Below, piece after piece: positions 26,579 through 40,261 of a DNA stretch of 64,000 nucleotides; within the stretch, counting starts at the first letter, position 1, and each line of letters begins with the position of its first letter. This DNA is from Circinella minor. Lineage: Eukaryota; Mucoromycota; Mucoromycetes; Mucorales; Lichtheimiaceae. The DNA lies in contig JAEPRB010000013.1 of assembly GCA_016758965.1 (NCBI GenBank), positions 248,001 to 312,000 on the forward strand, given 5' to 3'. Under the pieces are notes generated by a model that was not told where the DNA came from, did not search any database, and saw only the letters and a program-made list of their open reading frames with translations. Both the position numbers and the translations under genes were made by a program.

Positions 26579-27308
26579 TCATGATAATTGTGGATCTTGT
26601 TCAGAAATTTGTTCGTCTTCATCTTCATCTTCTTCCTCTTCTTCCTCTTGTTCTACTCCATTATTATCATTAGATTTTTTTGTATTTTTATCCAATTTTG
26701 ATTTCTTTCTTGCAGGCTCTGATGATTCTGCCCCTTCATCCAATGTATCTTTTCGTCGTTCCAAAGCCGCTTTAAGAGTCATTGTATGTGGAATAACATC
26801 TTCTAAAAATTCAAATTGTTCTACTTCACTTACAGAAGATGCTTTTGATATTGTTTTAAAGAATTAAATTTGTTAGTAAATTCTTTGTTACTATTAAACA
26901 ATATATGACTTTATTATTTAAAATTTAGACAACTCAGTTCTTACCAAGATCTTTATAGTATACAGTTTTTCGTTTTTCTTTTCGTGCTCGTGTAAATCCT
27001 TCTTTAACAAGATATTCCATAAACAATTCCTAAAATAATATCGTTTTTTATTTTCATAAATTTAAATATTTTAATATTTTAATTTTCTTTTTTTCCTCAT
27101 AATATTGATTCGATCGATGAGTACCAAGACAAAAAAAGAAACTTACTGTTGCATAAGCAACGCAAAATGTGGCTTCAGCATTGATCAAAGATACTTCTTT
27201 ATCTTCTTTAATAAGACGTTTGACTCGAGCAATAGGAAGTGTTGTTGTGCCTAATGCACGTTCTTGTTTTTGTTGTGTTTGTTGTGTATTTGATTCTTCT
27301 GATGCCAT
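26579..27308 (-). CDS. Histone-fold protein like DNA polymerase epsilon subunit Dpb3 / POLE4-CHRAC, 3 exons, 169 aa
   Basis: Exons: 27308-27147, 27029-26945, 26841-26579. The N-terminal half carries a CBF/NF-Y type histone fold (LPIARVKRLIKEDKEVSLIN, AEATFCVAYATELFMEYLV, KEGFTRARKEKRKTVYYKDL, then VEQFEFLEDVIPHTM). The C-terminal half is charged, with a Lys-rich block (ARKKSKLDKNTKK) followed by a strongly acidic tail (EEEEEEDEDEDEQ). This layout fits Dpb3/POLE4-like proteins, which pair with Dpb4-type histone folds in DNA polymerase epsilon or in CHRAC/ISW2 remodellers. Which complex it joins cannot be told from sequence alone. The gene converges on Utp6 with only 113 bp between stop codons. 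Confidence 0.82.
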
Positions 27309-28730
27309 TTTTTTTTTGTTCTTGGTGTTGAAAAAGCAAAAGGGTAAAAGAAAAAAAATAAGTGTAAGTTACGCCGAAAGAGGGAATTTAAAAAAAAATC
27401 CCCCCCTTAATTTCGCGTCAAAAAAACGCGGGCACGTGATCTAACCAAACCAGAAATATATATCCCGTCATATACATTGAGAATGAGATCGATTTCAGTG
27501 CCAACTTCTCTTTCAGTAACGAATTCGAATAAAAAGTATAAGAACAATGGAAATGTTAAGAAATTCATAAAAGAATAAGGATAGAAAGAAAAACAAACAT
27601 GGCTAGCTGTAACGTGTGGATGGAAGCCTGTCTATCAGATGTAATATTATATAAAATAGCCCATGTAAAAATAACATTCTATTATGTATTGGTCCGCAAC
27701 TGCTTTATATCTATCACGTATTGGGCTGGAAAGATATAGAAAATGTTCTAACGGTATAGTATTAGGAAAGGTGGTAATGAGTTTTATATTATTGAGGCTC
27801 AACGATAATAATAATAATTCAAGATATCTTTCATTGATTTGTTTAATATTAAATAATAGTAATAGTACTTAAAAGAACTGTAACTCATATAACATAATAG
27901 TTGCCATTTTTTATGCTTCATTTCTTATTGCTATTGTTTTTTTCTGAAGGATGTTAAAATTTGTAAGCATGTTGTCAAAACCTTTGGTTGACGCCCCCAT
28001 GTACTGTGCGACCCAAACCCCTCGGAACCCAGGGACAAATTATTTCTGTCCTTCGGGACATCTGTATACTGAAGTAGCCCTATGCTTAAAAATGTATAAG
28101 TTAATTTCTTATTTTTGGAAACTCCTGGGTAGCATCGTTTTCTATTTACAACTGTGATTATAAAGACATTCTTTGAAGTTACTTGTTATGAAGCTATATA
28201 TTACAGTCTCTTTCTTATAAAAAGTCATGACTAGATTTTACTTATTGTGACTGATATATTCAATATAATAATAATAATGCTTGATTTAATCATGACGTGG
28301 AGTGATATTTGAAATAGATTATTACGCATCTATGTGAAGCTTTCCAACCCAGTGGCCATAACACTAACTTACAAATAATATAATACTTAAATATATTTGA
28401 CTTTATGGATAATACAGATCCAAAACAGATCCAATAAGTTGAGTAATAATTATATCATCGTTTTTACAGTCTTCTTGAAAAAGATAGACATATTTTGTAG
28501 ATGTTTTTGTCCAATTATATAACATAACACAAGATAATAAAAATGTGAGAGTAGTTACTATATAAAAGATATAATGAGCAGCGTGATCTGTTTATGAGGT
28601 GTAGCAAGTATAACTATATGTTCTAAATAAATCCGCAGTAAGAAAACATTTGCATATATAAAGCGGGGGTTTTTTTAAAATCACGGTTACAGTCTTTTTT
28701 TTTTATTTGAGCTATACTTATAAAATTATC
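27309..28730. other. 1.4-kb intergenic region with a small GC-rich hairpin patch
   Basis: This lies between divergent genes. A GCACGTGA box lies close upstream of the histone-fold gene (about 27433-27440). The middle is AT-rich. A short GC-rich patch at 27988-28080 stands out and contains TGTCCTTCGGGACA (28047-28060), a perfect 5-bp stem with a UUCG loop. No protein gene is seen. Confidence 0.45.
28047..28060. other. UUCG hairpin in a GC-rich patch
   Basis: TGTCC-TTCG-GGACA is a perfect hairpin with a very stable tetraloop. A second GGGACA copy at 28032-28037 could pair with the same TGTCC, giving two competing folds. The hairpin resembles the 5' stem-loop of U6 snRNA, but the downstream U6 ACAGAGA and invariant AGC regions are not present. 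Confidence 0.4.
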
Positions 28731-29999
28731 ATGACACTTCCACAAGGCGATTACCTTCAAGCAGTACGATCGTCGTGTCGAGATCTTACAGAGAATAGTC
28801 CCGTCAAGGTTAGTTTTCTATAAAGTTATTTATTTAGTTTACGAGATTCAAAATGGCTTTTTTTTTTTTGAACTAATTTTAAACTTTTTTTCTTTACGCG
28901 CTGTAGGTTTCAAGTAATGGAATTAATTCATTTCTCAAAAACCTTGACAAACATCGTTTTGAGGAATTGTCTATTGATACCCCCATGCGTATGCCTCTCA
29001 AGTTTTCAAGTCTTGCTGAAGAATTAAACTTTATTGCCTTAATCGATTTATTGAACTTTGGAAGTGGTTATCGGGTTCCTTTGCACGAACTTGCTGGACG
29101 AGGGTAAGAAAAAAAAAAGAGAAACTAGCTACAACTCCTTTTCATTATTATGCAAAAAATAAATATAGAAAAACTAACTTAAGTATTGAATAATTAATAG
29201 TGCTTTTGATACCATTCGTTTTGGGGCTATGTCATTTCATATTGGTGGTACACCGATGGATGCAGAAACATTTAGTTCCATGACAGCATTCAAAGTATCC
29301 GAAATCTTTCAATTTCCTATTGATCGTGAAGTGAAACCAAAGGATATGCCATTCATCACTATGACTGAACCAACCGAATTGAAACCATTAGCAGATGGTA
29401 TTGTTTCTGTATTGAACACTACGGGCGAATTTCTTAAACAGCACAACTACAAGGATCTATCCACATTTATTTTGGATGTAACTAAACCTGTTCCCGGTCA
29501 AAAACCATCTGCATCCAAACTGGTTGAGCATCTTGTCAAAGCACTTCCTGGACTTCGTGATACCTATACTCTGAATGATAATCAAATCGTATATATATTG
29601 AAAAAAGCACAAATTCTCGTTTATCACTTATGGATGTTTTTCCATGACCAACAACCGGATCGATTTGATTTTGAAGATATAGATCAACTTACTGTATTCG
29701 CTGATAATGTTGTCCCTACGTTATTGATCCATTTAGGTGTCTTGGAAATTCCAGAGAATTGGCAAAAGGATATTCAAGATGGTCAAGATATGGGTGAAAC
29801 AAGAGCAACTATACTTCGTGCTGCATCCATTGTAGCTTGTGAAGATATTGTAAAATTGGCAAATCAAGGTGATTCATCTGTTTCTTCTGTGACACGTATG
29901 AATGAAGGAGAATTAGATGTTTATTTATGGCGATTAGGTAAAGAAGGCGATTATCGTAAAATTCCACGATTTGCATTACGTGATACTGTCATGTTTTAG
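28731..29999 (+). CDS. QNG1: Queuosine 5'-phosphate N-glycosylase/hydrolase Qng1 (DUF2419), 3 exons, 357 aa
   Basis: Exons: 28731-28808, 28907-29103, 29201-29999. The 357-aa protein fits the DUF2419/Q-salvage family, whose human member is C9orf64/QNG1. Visible signatures: FSSLAEELNFIALIDLLNFG with GSGYRVPLHELAGRGA, TIRFGAMSFHIGGTPMDAE, FPIDREVKPKD, and VVPTLLIHLGVLEIPENWQ. C-terminal helices end RFALRDTVMF. The family releases queuine from queuosine or its 5'-monophosphate so that queuine can be put into tRNA anticodons; eukaryotes cannot make queuine themselves and depend on uptake and salvage. The start is the first ATG of the exon-1 frame, and the length agrees with the family. Confidence 0.9.
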
Positions 30000-30619
30000 T
30001 TTTTTTTCTCTCTTTTCTTTGTATATTCTTTACATAACCCTTTTCTTTTATTAAATCTATTCTTTCTTCTTTCTTTTTATTATTAAATTTTTTGGCATTA
30101 TAAAATGTATTATCTTATCATATAACAATATAATAAATGAATTGTGCATATATGTATATATGTTATTAAATATCATGATAACAATAAACAATAGTATCAT
30201 AAATGTTTCAAGCATTTTCAATAGTGACTTTGGATTGAGTGTTTAAATAAATGTTCTTATTTATATGGTTTTTGATTAGATATATAAGATAATGACAAAT
30301 CGATTACATTGTTTATTTTAACAAAAGAGTAGGTCATAAAACCCTTCTTTATAATTTAGAAATAGTTGATAAAGAAATATTTACTGGATTATTTTTAAAG
30401 GACATGAATAATTTACCTCCGATCCAAAAATGGGTTCAGCGGGGGGAGAGAGGATCAGTGGAAACAATTTCGGGAAGTGGCAGGCGCAATAGTTAGTTCC
30501 CCCTCTTTTCGGTCAGGTAAAATATCAATTGAAAGATATTAAAGCAAAAATATCCATCCATCGACATATCCATCCATCCATCCATCTAAACGAAACACTT
30601 CTTTTCATTTCGATTTAGA
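30000..30619. promoter_or_regulatory. Promoter of the ubiquitin-eL40 gene
   Basis: This contains the Qng1 3' flank and then the upstream region of the ribosomal fusion gene. A GC-rich, G-run-containing patch lies at 30435-30525, and a CCAT tandem repeat near 30553-30586 sits just before the ATG, probably in the 5' UTR. Confidence 0.5.
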
Positions 30620-33600
<2,981 letters not shown>

Positions 33601-33625
33601 TTTTTTTCGAAAAAAAAAAAAAGCT

Positions 33626-33729
33626 ACGTGGACAGGTCCTACCACGTGGAGGTGGCATTGCGTCAGAACCCGACCTCCCCAGTCGATGACTGGATCATCG
33701 GCCCCCTTTACTATCCGAAGATAGTAAAG
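33626..33729. other. Cluster of three perfect hairpins in a GC-rich island
   Basis: Three inverted repeats follow one another: ACGTGG (33626-33631) with CCACGT (33642-33647); CCAGTC-GAT-GACTGG (33679-33693); CTTTACTATC-CGAA-GATAGTAAAG (33706-33729), a 10-bp perfect stem with a 4-nt loop. The island is clearly GC-richer than the kilobases around it and runs straight into the minisatellite. A CCACGTGG palindrome lies at 33642-33649. The function is unknown; a structured RNA, a recombination or replication site, or the end of a mobile element are all possible. Confidence 0.75.
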
Positions 33730-33757
33730 AGTTTAAATACTTACCTTTCCAAGGAGA

Positions 33758-34039
33758 TCGTCGCGTCGTATCGTTCGTGGTATCGTCGCGTGGTATCGTC
33801 CGTGGTATCGTTCGTGATATCGTTCGTGGTATCGTCCGTGGTATCGTTCGTGATATCGTTCGTGGTATCGTCCGTGGTATCGTTCGTGGTATCGTTCGTG
33901 ATATCGTTCGTGGTATCGTCCGTGGTATCGTCCGTGGTATCGTTCGTGGTATCGTTCGTGGTATCGTTCGTGGTATCGTCCGTGGTATCGTTCGTGGTAT
34001 CGTCCGTGGTATCGTTCGTGGTATCGCTCGTCGCGTCGT
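33758..34039. repeat. 12-bp minisatellite, 22 units
   Basis: Twenty-two consecutive units begin TATCG (33769-34033): TATCGTTCGTGG, TATCGTCCGTGG or TATCGTTCGTGA, with one 13-bp unit (33781-33793) and a divergent last unit (TATCGCTCGTCG). Variants form a partial higher-order order (TCC, TTC..GA, TTC..GG) in the left half. The word TCGTCGCGTCGT stands at both edges (33758-33769 and 34028-34039). Each unit contains two CpG sites; the rest of this gene-poor region has few. Confidence 0.97.
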
Positions 34040-36334
34040 TTGTCGTCCTCACGTGATTGCTGCGGCGTTTCCTTAAAAAGCATAAAAAAAATAAGAGTAA
34101 GAATAAACCTCGTCAAAAATAATAACATGTATAATAAAGCCGTAAAAAAGAAAAAAAATAGATGGAGGGAAAAAATGTAAAAGAAAATAGATACATGATC
34201 TATTGGGGGAAGAAAGATAGAAAAGTAGTACTTACCGTGTTGGTTGTTGCTGGTGTAAAGAAAAAAAAAGAGAAGAAAAAGAAAAAAAAAAGCTCTGAAA
34301 AACGACCCTTTTTATACTTTTTTTTTTAAATCCGATACAATGGTAACATCCTTTTTCATGCAGCAATGCCTTTGTAAAGCTTACTTTTTTTTATATGATG
34401 TAGACAATTAAAAACAAAGGGAATAATAATTTTAGCGATCTTGCCATGGTGACACACACAATACTATGCTTTACTTTGCATAAAGATCCACTTAAAAAAG
34501 TTTACCCTTCATTATTTAGTCGCGCAGGACAATAAAATAAACTTTGTTTTTACTTTTAAAAATAAAACATGTCTCTTTTTACAATGAAAAATATCATTCT
34601 TTAATGGAATAATGGATCATTATAAAGAACATTATTTTCAAATCTACTCCCCTTCTTTTTTTTTTTTTTTGCACGCGCTTATCTTTGAAAAAAAAATGTT
34701 ATGCAGGTCATCTAAAAAAAACATAATGTACCTTAAGCTTTTCATCTTGTTGCTATAAAAAGAATATACTGTTATAGTAACTTTGTTTTAAAATAGTTTG
34801 TATAGTTTGTTGGTGTATTCAGTGAGACGCGACATGGTTAAAATAACGAGTACGTAAAAATAAAAATAAAAATAAAAATATACTCTACTGGGTTATATAT
34901 AATTGTATTGAAGAAAAAGTCATTGTATTTAAAAGGTATGGGACAGCATATTCATGATTATTCCTACTGATGGCAATTATAGAGTGTTTTATTATTATTG
35001 TTTTTATATCAGAGAGTGAAAAGCTTTGTTTCCACCTTTTATTTTTATTATAAAGATAGTTCTATCCAATGGATTAAAAAAAGAAAATCAATCGATTAAT
35101 TCCTATTTAATATCTTCTTTGACTTTGGAATACAGACACAGTTTACCATAAATTCCATCTATGGTCTAATATCAATCTAAACTAAACGGTAATCTCAAAA
35201 TGTATGCACGAAGTTTATAAAATTAATAAGTAGTGATAAAGAAGTATTCATTTCTTCATTGAAATATACAATAATAAAGGAAGATGATTGTTCAAATTTT
35301 TTATACAGTTAATGCAGGAAAAAGAAACACAGAAAAAAAGCCTTATGCTTTTAACATACATTATATTATATATCTAATTTTATTTGAACTAGTATACTTT
35401 TATTATTACAAATAATCTATGTACGTATGAATATCGAATTTTTTAGTTGTATTATGAAAAGACTTTGAGGACTTTAGTTCTTAATAAAGAAAAAATTATC
35501 ATTCATTTATGCTAGCATATATAAACGACTACAATCTCAAACAAAGCTTTCTCCCATAAATAGCATACTTCGTAAGACTTGAACCTTGTATACAACAGAT
35601 CCCCGGTTATTTCAATTTGGCATTTCCTTCAAAAAAGTTGCGGAACGCGAGGTTTTCAATTTGGCGGGAGTGGATATTTCACAGTTTTAATCTTTATAGG
35701 TGAGGGCTTCAGTCTTTTGTAACGTATAAAAAATAAAAACATTTTTATACCAACATTATCATTATTGTTATTGTTATTATTACTATTACTATTACTATTA
35801 CTATTACAGTGTCACAAGCAATGACACATTTCGAGCATTACTAATAGTATAAATAACACTGTGTAAAATGTTCCGTTCTATTCATATGAATTATTTACAT
35901 AGATATATAAATATCTATACCAGGTTTGAATATTTTTGTAATACGTACTTGTTTATACAGTACTTTAAATTAAAAGGAAATGTAGATATATCATCCAATG
36001 TAGTAGAGAGAGTGAACACTTAATAGATTTAAATAAATAAAATATTATATTGATGGTGATTAATCTTCTTTATGTTGAATATACTCCTAGCTATATATTT
36101 TTATAATTAGTATAATAGTAAAAGTAAGTAAAAATACTTGAAAATAAAGAAGATTGAAATCTATTGCTTTCAGACTTAGGGAAAAATTTAAATAGATAAT
36201 CATCATGCGTTTTTTTATAAAAATCGAAGACGTTTTGTTGCCACAGTGCCCAACTTACTCCGATATGTCGAAGGCATATTTTTTTTTGACCTCTCTATTA
36301 TGAGAGACCCCAAAACTCAACTAAAACAAAAAAA
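34040..36334. other. Gene-poor AT-rich region, second part, with CDK11 upstream sequence
   Basis: This runs from the minisatellite to the CDK11 start. It is AT-rich, with an X-box-like CTTGCCATGGTGAC at 34440-34453 and an (ATTACT)n-like run near 35775-35806. No gene is recognised. Confidence 0.45.
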
Positions 36335-38109
36335 ATGTCAACCATAAAGAAATCAAAATGGGAATCAGACGAAGAAGAACAAGAGAAAAAACCACAGACA
36401 AAACGAGTAAAAAGACCAATCAAATCTAAATCTTCTGCATCGCCTTCTATTCAACAACAGCAACAACAATCTGATCGTCGACTATCACCAGCTCCAACAA
36501 CAGCACAATCTTCTGTTATTCATCAATATCAACAACCTATAGAAACAACAACAAAAGCATTTAAACAACCTACATTTTTAGCTGAATGCCGACATGTTGA
36601 TTGTTATGAACGATTGAATCATATTGAAGAAGGATCTTATGGTGTTGTATTTCGTGCTCGAGACCGTGAAACGGGTGATATCGTTGCACTTAAAAAACTT
36701 AAATTGGAAAAAGAAAAGAATGGATTTCCTGTTACTAGTTTACGAGAAATATATACATTAATGAACGCAAAACATCCAAATATTGTAAATGTTCGTGAAA
36801 TAGTTATGGGCAATGATTTAGACAAGTAAGTTCTATATACATATGTTTAGTATGATCATCATCTAATATTTATAATGATAGCTATTATTTATATGCATGA
36901 TTATAAGAAATGTAACTAATAAAATTTTATCATTGAAATTATTAATTGTTATTAGAGTATTTATTGTAATGGATTTTATTGAACATGATCTCAAGACATT
37001 AATGACGGATATGAGAACACCTTTTTTACAATCTGAAGTAAAAACACTTATGCTACAATTATTATCTGCTGTAGCATTATTACATGACAATTGGATGATC
37101 CATAGAGATTTAAAAACAAGTAACTTGTTATTAAATAATCGGGGAGAGATAAAAGTAGCTGATTTTGGATTAGCAAGGAAATATGGCAGTCCATTGGGTA
37201 ATATGACACAGCTGGTTGTGACATTATGGTATAGAGCTCCTGAATTATTACTTGGAGGAAAAGAATATACAACAGCTGTTGATATGTGGTCTATTGGATG
37301 TATTTTTGCTGAATTGGTCAATAATGAACCACTTATTCAAGGGCGAAGTGAAATTGATCAAGTTGACAAGGTAAAATAATAATCAGTAAGTTATATTATT
37401 TTATATATTTACATATAAATGAAATTATTTCTTCATATATCAATAGATTTTTAAATTACTTGGTGTTCCAAATGAAAAACAATGGCCTGGATTTTCAGAT
37501 TTACCACATGTAAAAAATATTGCATTAGATAACTGGCAACCGTAAGTATCATAAATACACACAGATAGATAGATTTTTGAAATAAATTATAAGGCTCATC
37601 GTCTTTCTTTATTATACTTGAAATAATAGATTTAGTACTTTACGAAGTAAATTTCCTTATTTAACAGAAACTGGTATGGATTTATTATCAAGGTTATTGA
37701 CATATGATCCAAAGAAAAGAATTACAGCAGATGAAGCATTACAACATCCATACTTTAGGTAACTTTTTTTTTATCATTGTCAAAAGACGGTTGAAGTGAT
37801 ATTCTTTTATTAATAACCCGTTTTAATTGTACTATAGTGAAAGTCCATTACCTAAAGATCCAGCACTATTCCCAACTTGGCCATCCAAAGGTTCAGGTGA
37901 AAAGTAAGTTTGTTTGTTTTTCTCTTTCTATCATATATAATCCCTTATAATAACATTTAAATTCTTTTTTTAATAGGAAAAAGGTTTATAGCCCATCTGC
38001 ACCACAAGCAGGTCATGCAGGACTTGATGAAGAAGATGATACTGGTTTGGCTGGAACATTATTTGCGGGACAATCGGAATCGGCTGGTTTCCGCTTAAAA
38101 TTAGGATAA
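36335..38109 (+). CDS. CDK11: CDK11 (PITSLRE-type) cyclin-dependent kinase, 6 exons, 442 aa
   Basis: Exons: 36335-36825, 36956-37370, 37447-37541, 37630-37758, 37838-37903, 37977-38109. After an ~85-residue basic, Gln/Ser-rich N-terminus comes a full kinase domain: glycine loop EEGSYGVVF (98-106), lysine K120 in VALKK, a PVTSLRE helix (132-138) in place of the classic [15 protein letters not shown] (212-219), DFGLA (232-236), and activation loop [10 protein letters not shown] with T252. The C-terminal tail ([17 protein letters not shown], later AGFRLKLG) is specific to CDK11. All catalytic residues are present. CDK11 works with cyclin L in transcription and pre-mRNA splicing. The N-terminal extension is much shorter than in animals. 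CDK10 is the nearest alternative but lacks the FPTWP tail. Confidence 0.94.
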
Positions 38110-38284
38110 AAAAAAAAGAACTCAATAAATAAAGTAAAAAAAAAAAAAGAAAATCAAATGTAATATTATTATACATTTATATAAATATCATTTCTTTTTC
38201 GTATTGAATGGGAGGTGGGGGATATTTGTGCTTTATGTTTTTATAATATAGATCATTTTATATTACTATTATCGTTTTTGTTAT

Positions 38285-39046
38285 CTAAAAGATAGTACGT
38301 TTATCAGACATGACACGAACAATACAACCGGTACCAGCAGCATCGACCAACTAAATAATAATAAATAGATAAACCATTTAATAATTTTCTTTTCAATAAT
38401 ATAAATATATCATTATCATTCAAATATACAAACCTTTTCATGCCATGTCAATACTACACCTGAGTTATATAATTCAGGCTTTGCAAGACCTGCATATAAA
38501 TATTTCATCAATAAATCCTTTTGATCAATACTTAAAGTGCTAATAATATTAGTAATATCATCAGCACGGAATAAGTTTAAAACTTCTAATAAAGTTTGTG
38601 TACTCGTTTGCTAATAACATATATTATTGTTATTATTAGACTCTTTTTTTTTGTTTTTTGTTCTTTTGTAATTTTTTTTTAAATATGATATAAATATATT
38701 TTTATTTTACCTTGGCTTGAGCAAGTTGACGACCATAAGGAGGATCTTCAAGTGCACGAAGTAAGGCATTATTCAAATCACCTCTATATATATAAATATA
38801 TATAAACTATTTAATATACTTATTTTCTTATTTATATATATAATGATAATCTTTCATAAATTAATTAAATGAGGAAAATATTACGAACTTTGTAAGAAAG
38901 TTTCGTACATCAGTACTTCGCGTTTGTGCAGTAGAATCAGCTTCTTGAGGTGAAATACCAGACTCAAATTCAGCAAGAATTTCATCTTCAGTATATGCAT
39001 CTTCATCGTATTGGTCAATATCAATAGTTCGCCAGTTGTCAGACAT
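38285..39046 (-). CDS. ARC15: Arp2/3 complex subunit 5 (ARPC5, p16-Arc), 4 exons, 157 aa
   Basis: Exons: 39046-38889, 38783-38711, 38610-38434, 38350-38285. The product is 157 aa, close to the family's ~150. It shows the acidic N-terminus (WRTIDIDQYDEDAYTEDE) and the helical core (DLNNALLRALEDPPYG, TLLEVLNLFRADDITNII, KDLLMKYLYAGLAKPE, GVVLTWHEKLVDAAGTGCIV, RVMSDKRTIF end) of ARPC5. The subunit holds the Arp2/3 actin-branching complex together. The first intron uses a GTTCGT donor, weaker than the other donors seen here. The gene converges on CDK11 with 175 bp between stops. An X-box-like GTAACTTGGCAAC lies about 175 bp upstream of its start. Confidence 0.93.
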
Positions 39047-40161
39047 TTTTTTTTTTTGCTATACTCTTTAAATGAAAAATAGGAAATGTTTCAATGATGA
39101 AAAAAAAAAAAAGAAAAGCGAAACTTCTTGTCAGTTGACCATATAATTACCCTTTCCTCGGTGTTGCTATGAGAGAGGGATCGAAAATTCGTGCTCAGAC
39201 ATTAGAAAGAAAAAAAGTTGTAACTTGGCAACAAAAATAAATATAGGTTTTTTTATTCAATTCGTTGATGAAAACTATTATTTTTTGAAATAATAAAAGA
39301 TATTCGTTTACTTAATACAAGAAAATATTGTATATTATTAAAAAGTGAAATAGTTAAAGTAAAGTAGTACTTTTAGCAATCAATAATACTAATGATGATA
39401 ACGAAGCTAAGATATTTACATGTATATCATCAATACGGACATGTATCGGAATGATTTATGGTCAACTTGCCAAGAACATGCTTTTATCTTTTTTATACAT
39501 TCTCAAAACATGGCTATTACTACGATTAAGAGTAGTTGTTGACTACTTGGTGATTATTGAAAACAAAACTTTGGATTTTATATTGTTATTAAGAGATGTT
39601 ATTGACGAGAAGTATTATATTATATTATAGATGATAACTATTTGAAATAGAGGAGGGCATTAGCTTTAACCTATGAAAAAGGGAGAATAATTATCAAAAA
39701 AGGGAATATTATGCATTGTCATGGCGGTGAAAATGTTTAATATATATATATATATATATATTATAGTGGTAGTGGTAGTGGTGGCAATAATGATTTATAT
39801 TCCTTATTTTAAGATAAAAAGGTTTTAATTGTAAATAAAAAAAAAAGAGTGAATACGTAACTTATTCTAGGGTAGGGAATGTTATATATTAAAGGTACAA
39901 AAGAGAAAGAAGATAAGGAATGATTTAATTTATTAAAATCATTTTTTTAGCGGGAAAAAAAGTTTTTTTTTTTGCATTGATTTTTCTTTTGAAACATCTC
40001 CCTTTTCTTCCTTTTCTTCCTTTCCTTTTGCTTCTTTCTTTCTTTGTGTTCAACGTTTTATTAAAAAACATAATTGAGCTTACCTGCCGATTACCCGTTA
40101 TTTTATTTTTTGACTTCTTTCTCTATCTCTTTATCTATATTATACTTTTATTCTTTCTCTC

Positions 40162-40192
<31 letters not shown>

Positions 40193-40261
40193 TTTTTTTT
40201 ATACTTTTTTCTCTTTCTTTCTGCCTCTTTAGTTACAAACTTTACCCGCCCAAAAAAAAAA
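39047..40261. promoter_or_regulatory. Intergenic region with long pyrimidine-rich tract before the UXS gene
   Basis: This contains the ARPC5 upstream region and the UXS upstream region. A TA run lies at 39740-39761 and a GGTAGT-type repeat at 39764-39785. From about 39985 to 40230 the plus strand is almost all C and T, with a pure CT run near 40165-40190, probably a core promoter and 5' UTR. The frame of the UXS gene stays open upstream through this tract back to an ATG at 39977. Confidence 0.5.

Noticed and set aside
28047..28110. Full U6 snRNA gene
   Set aside because: Only the 5' stem-loop resembles U6; the ACAGAGA box, the AGC triad and a T-run terminator at the right distance are missing.
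33758..34039. Possible CRISPR array
   Set aside because: Units are contiguous 12-mers without unique spacers and the host is a eukaryote.
33628..34128. Long overlapping open frames through the 12-bp array on both strands
   Set aside because: They arise because the 12-bp unit lacks stops in several frames; the products are four-residue repeats and the strands contradict each other.
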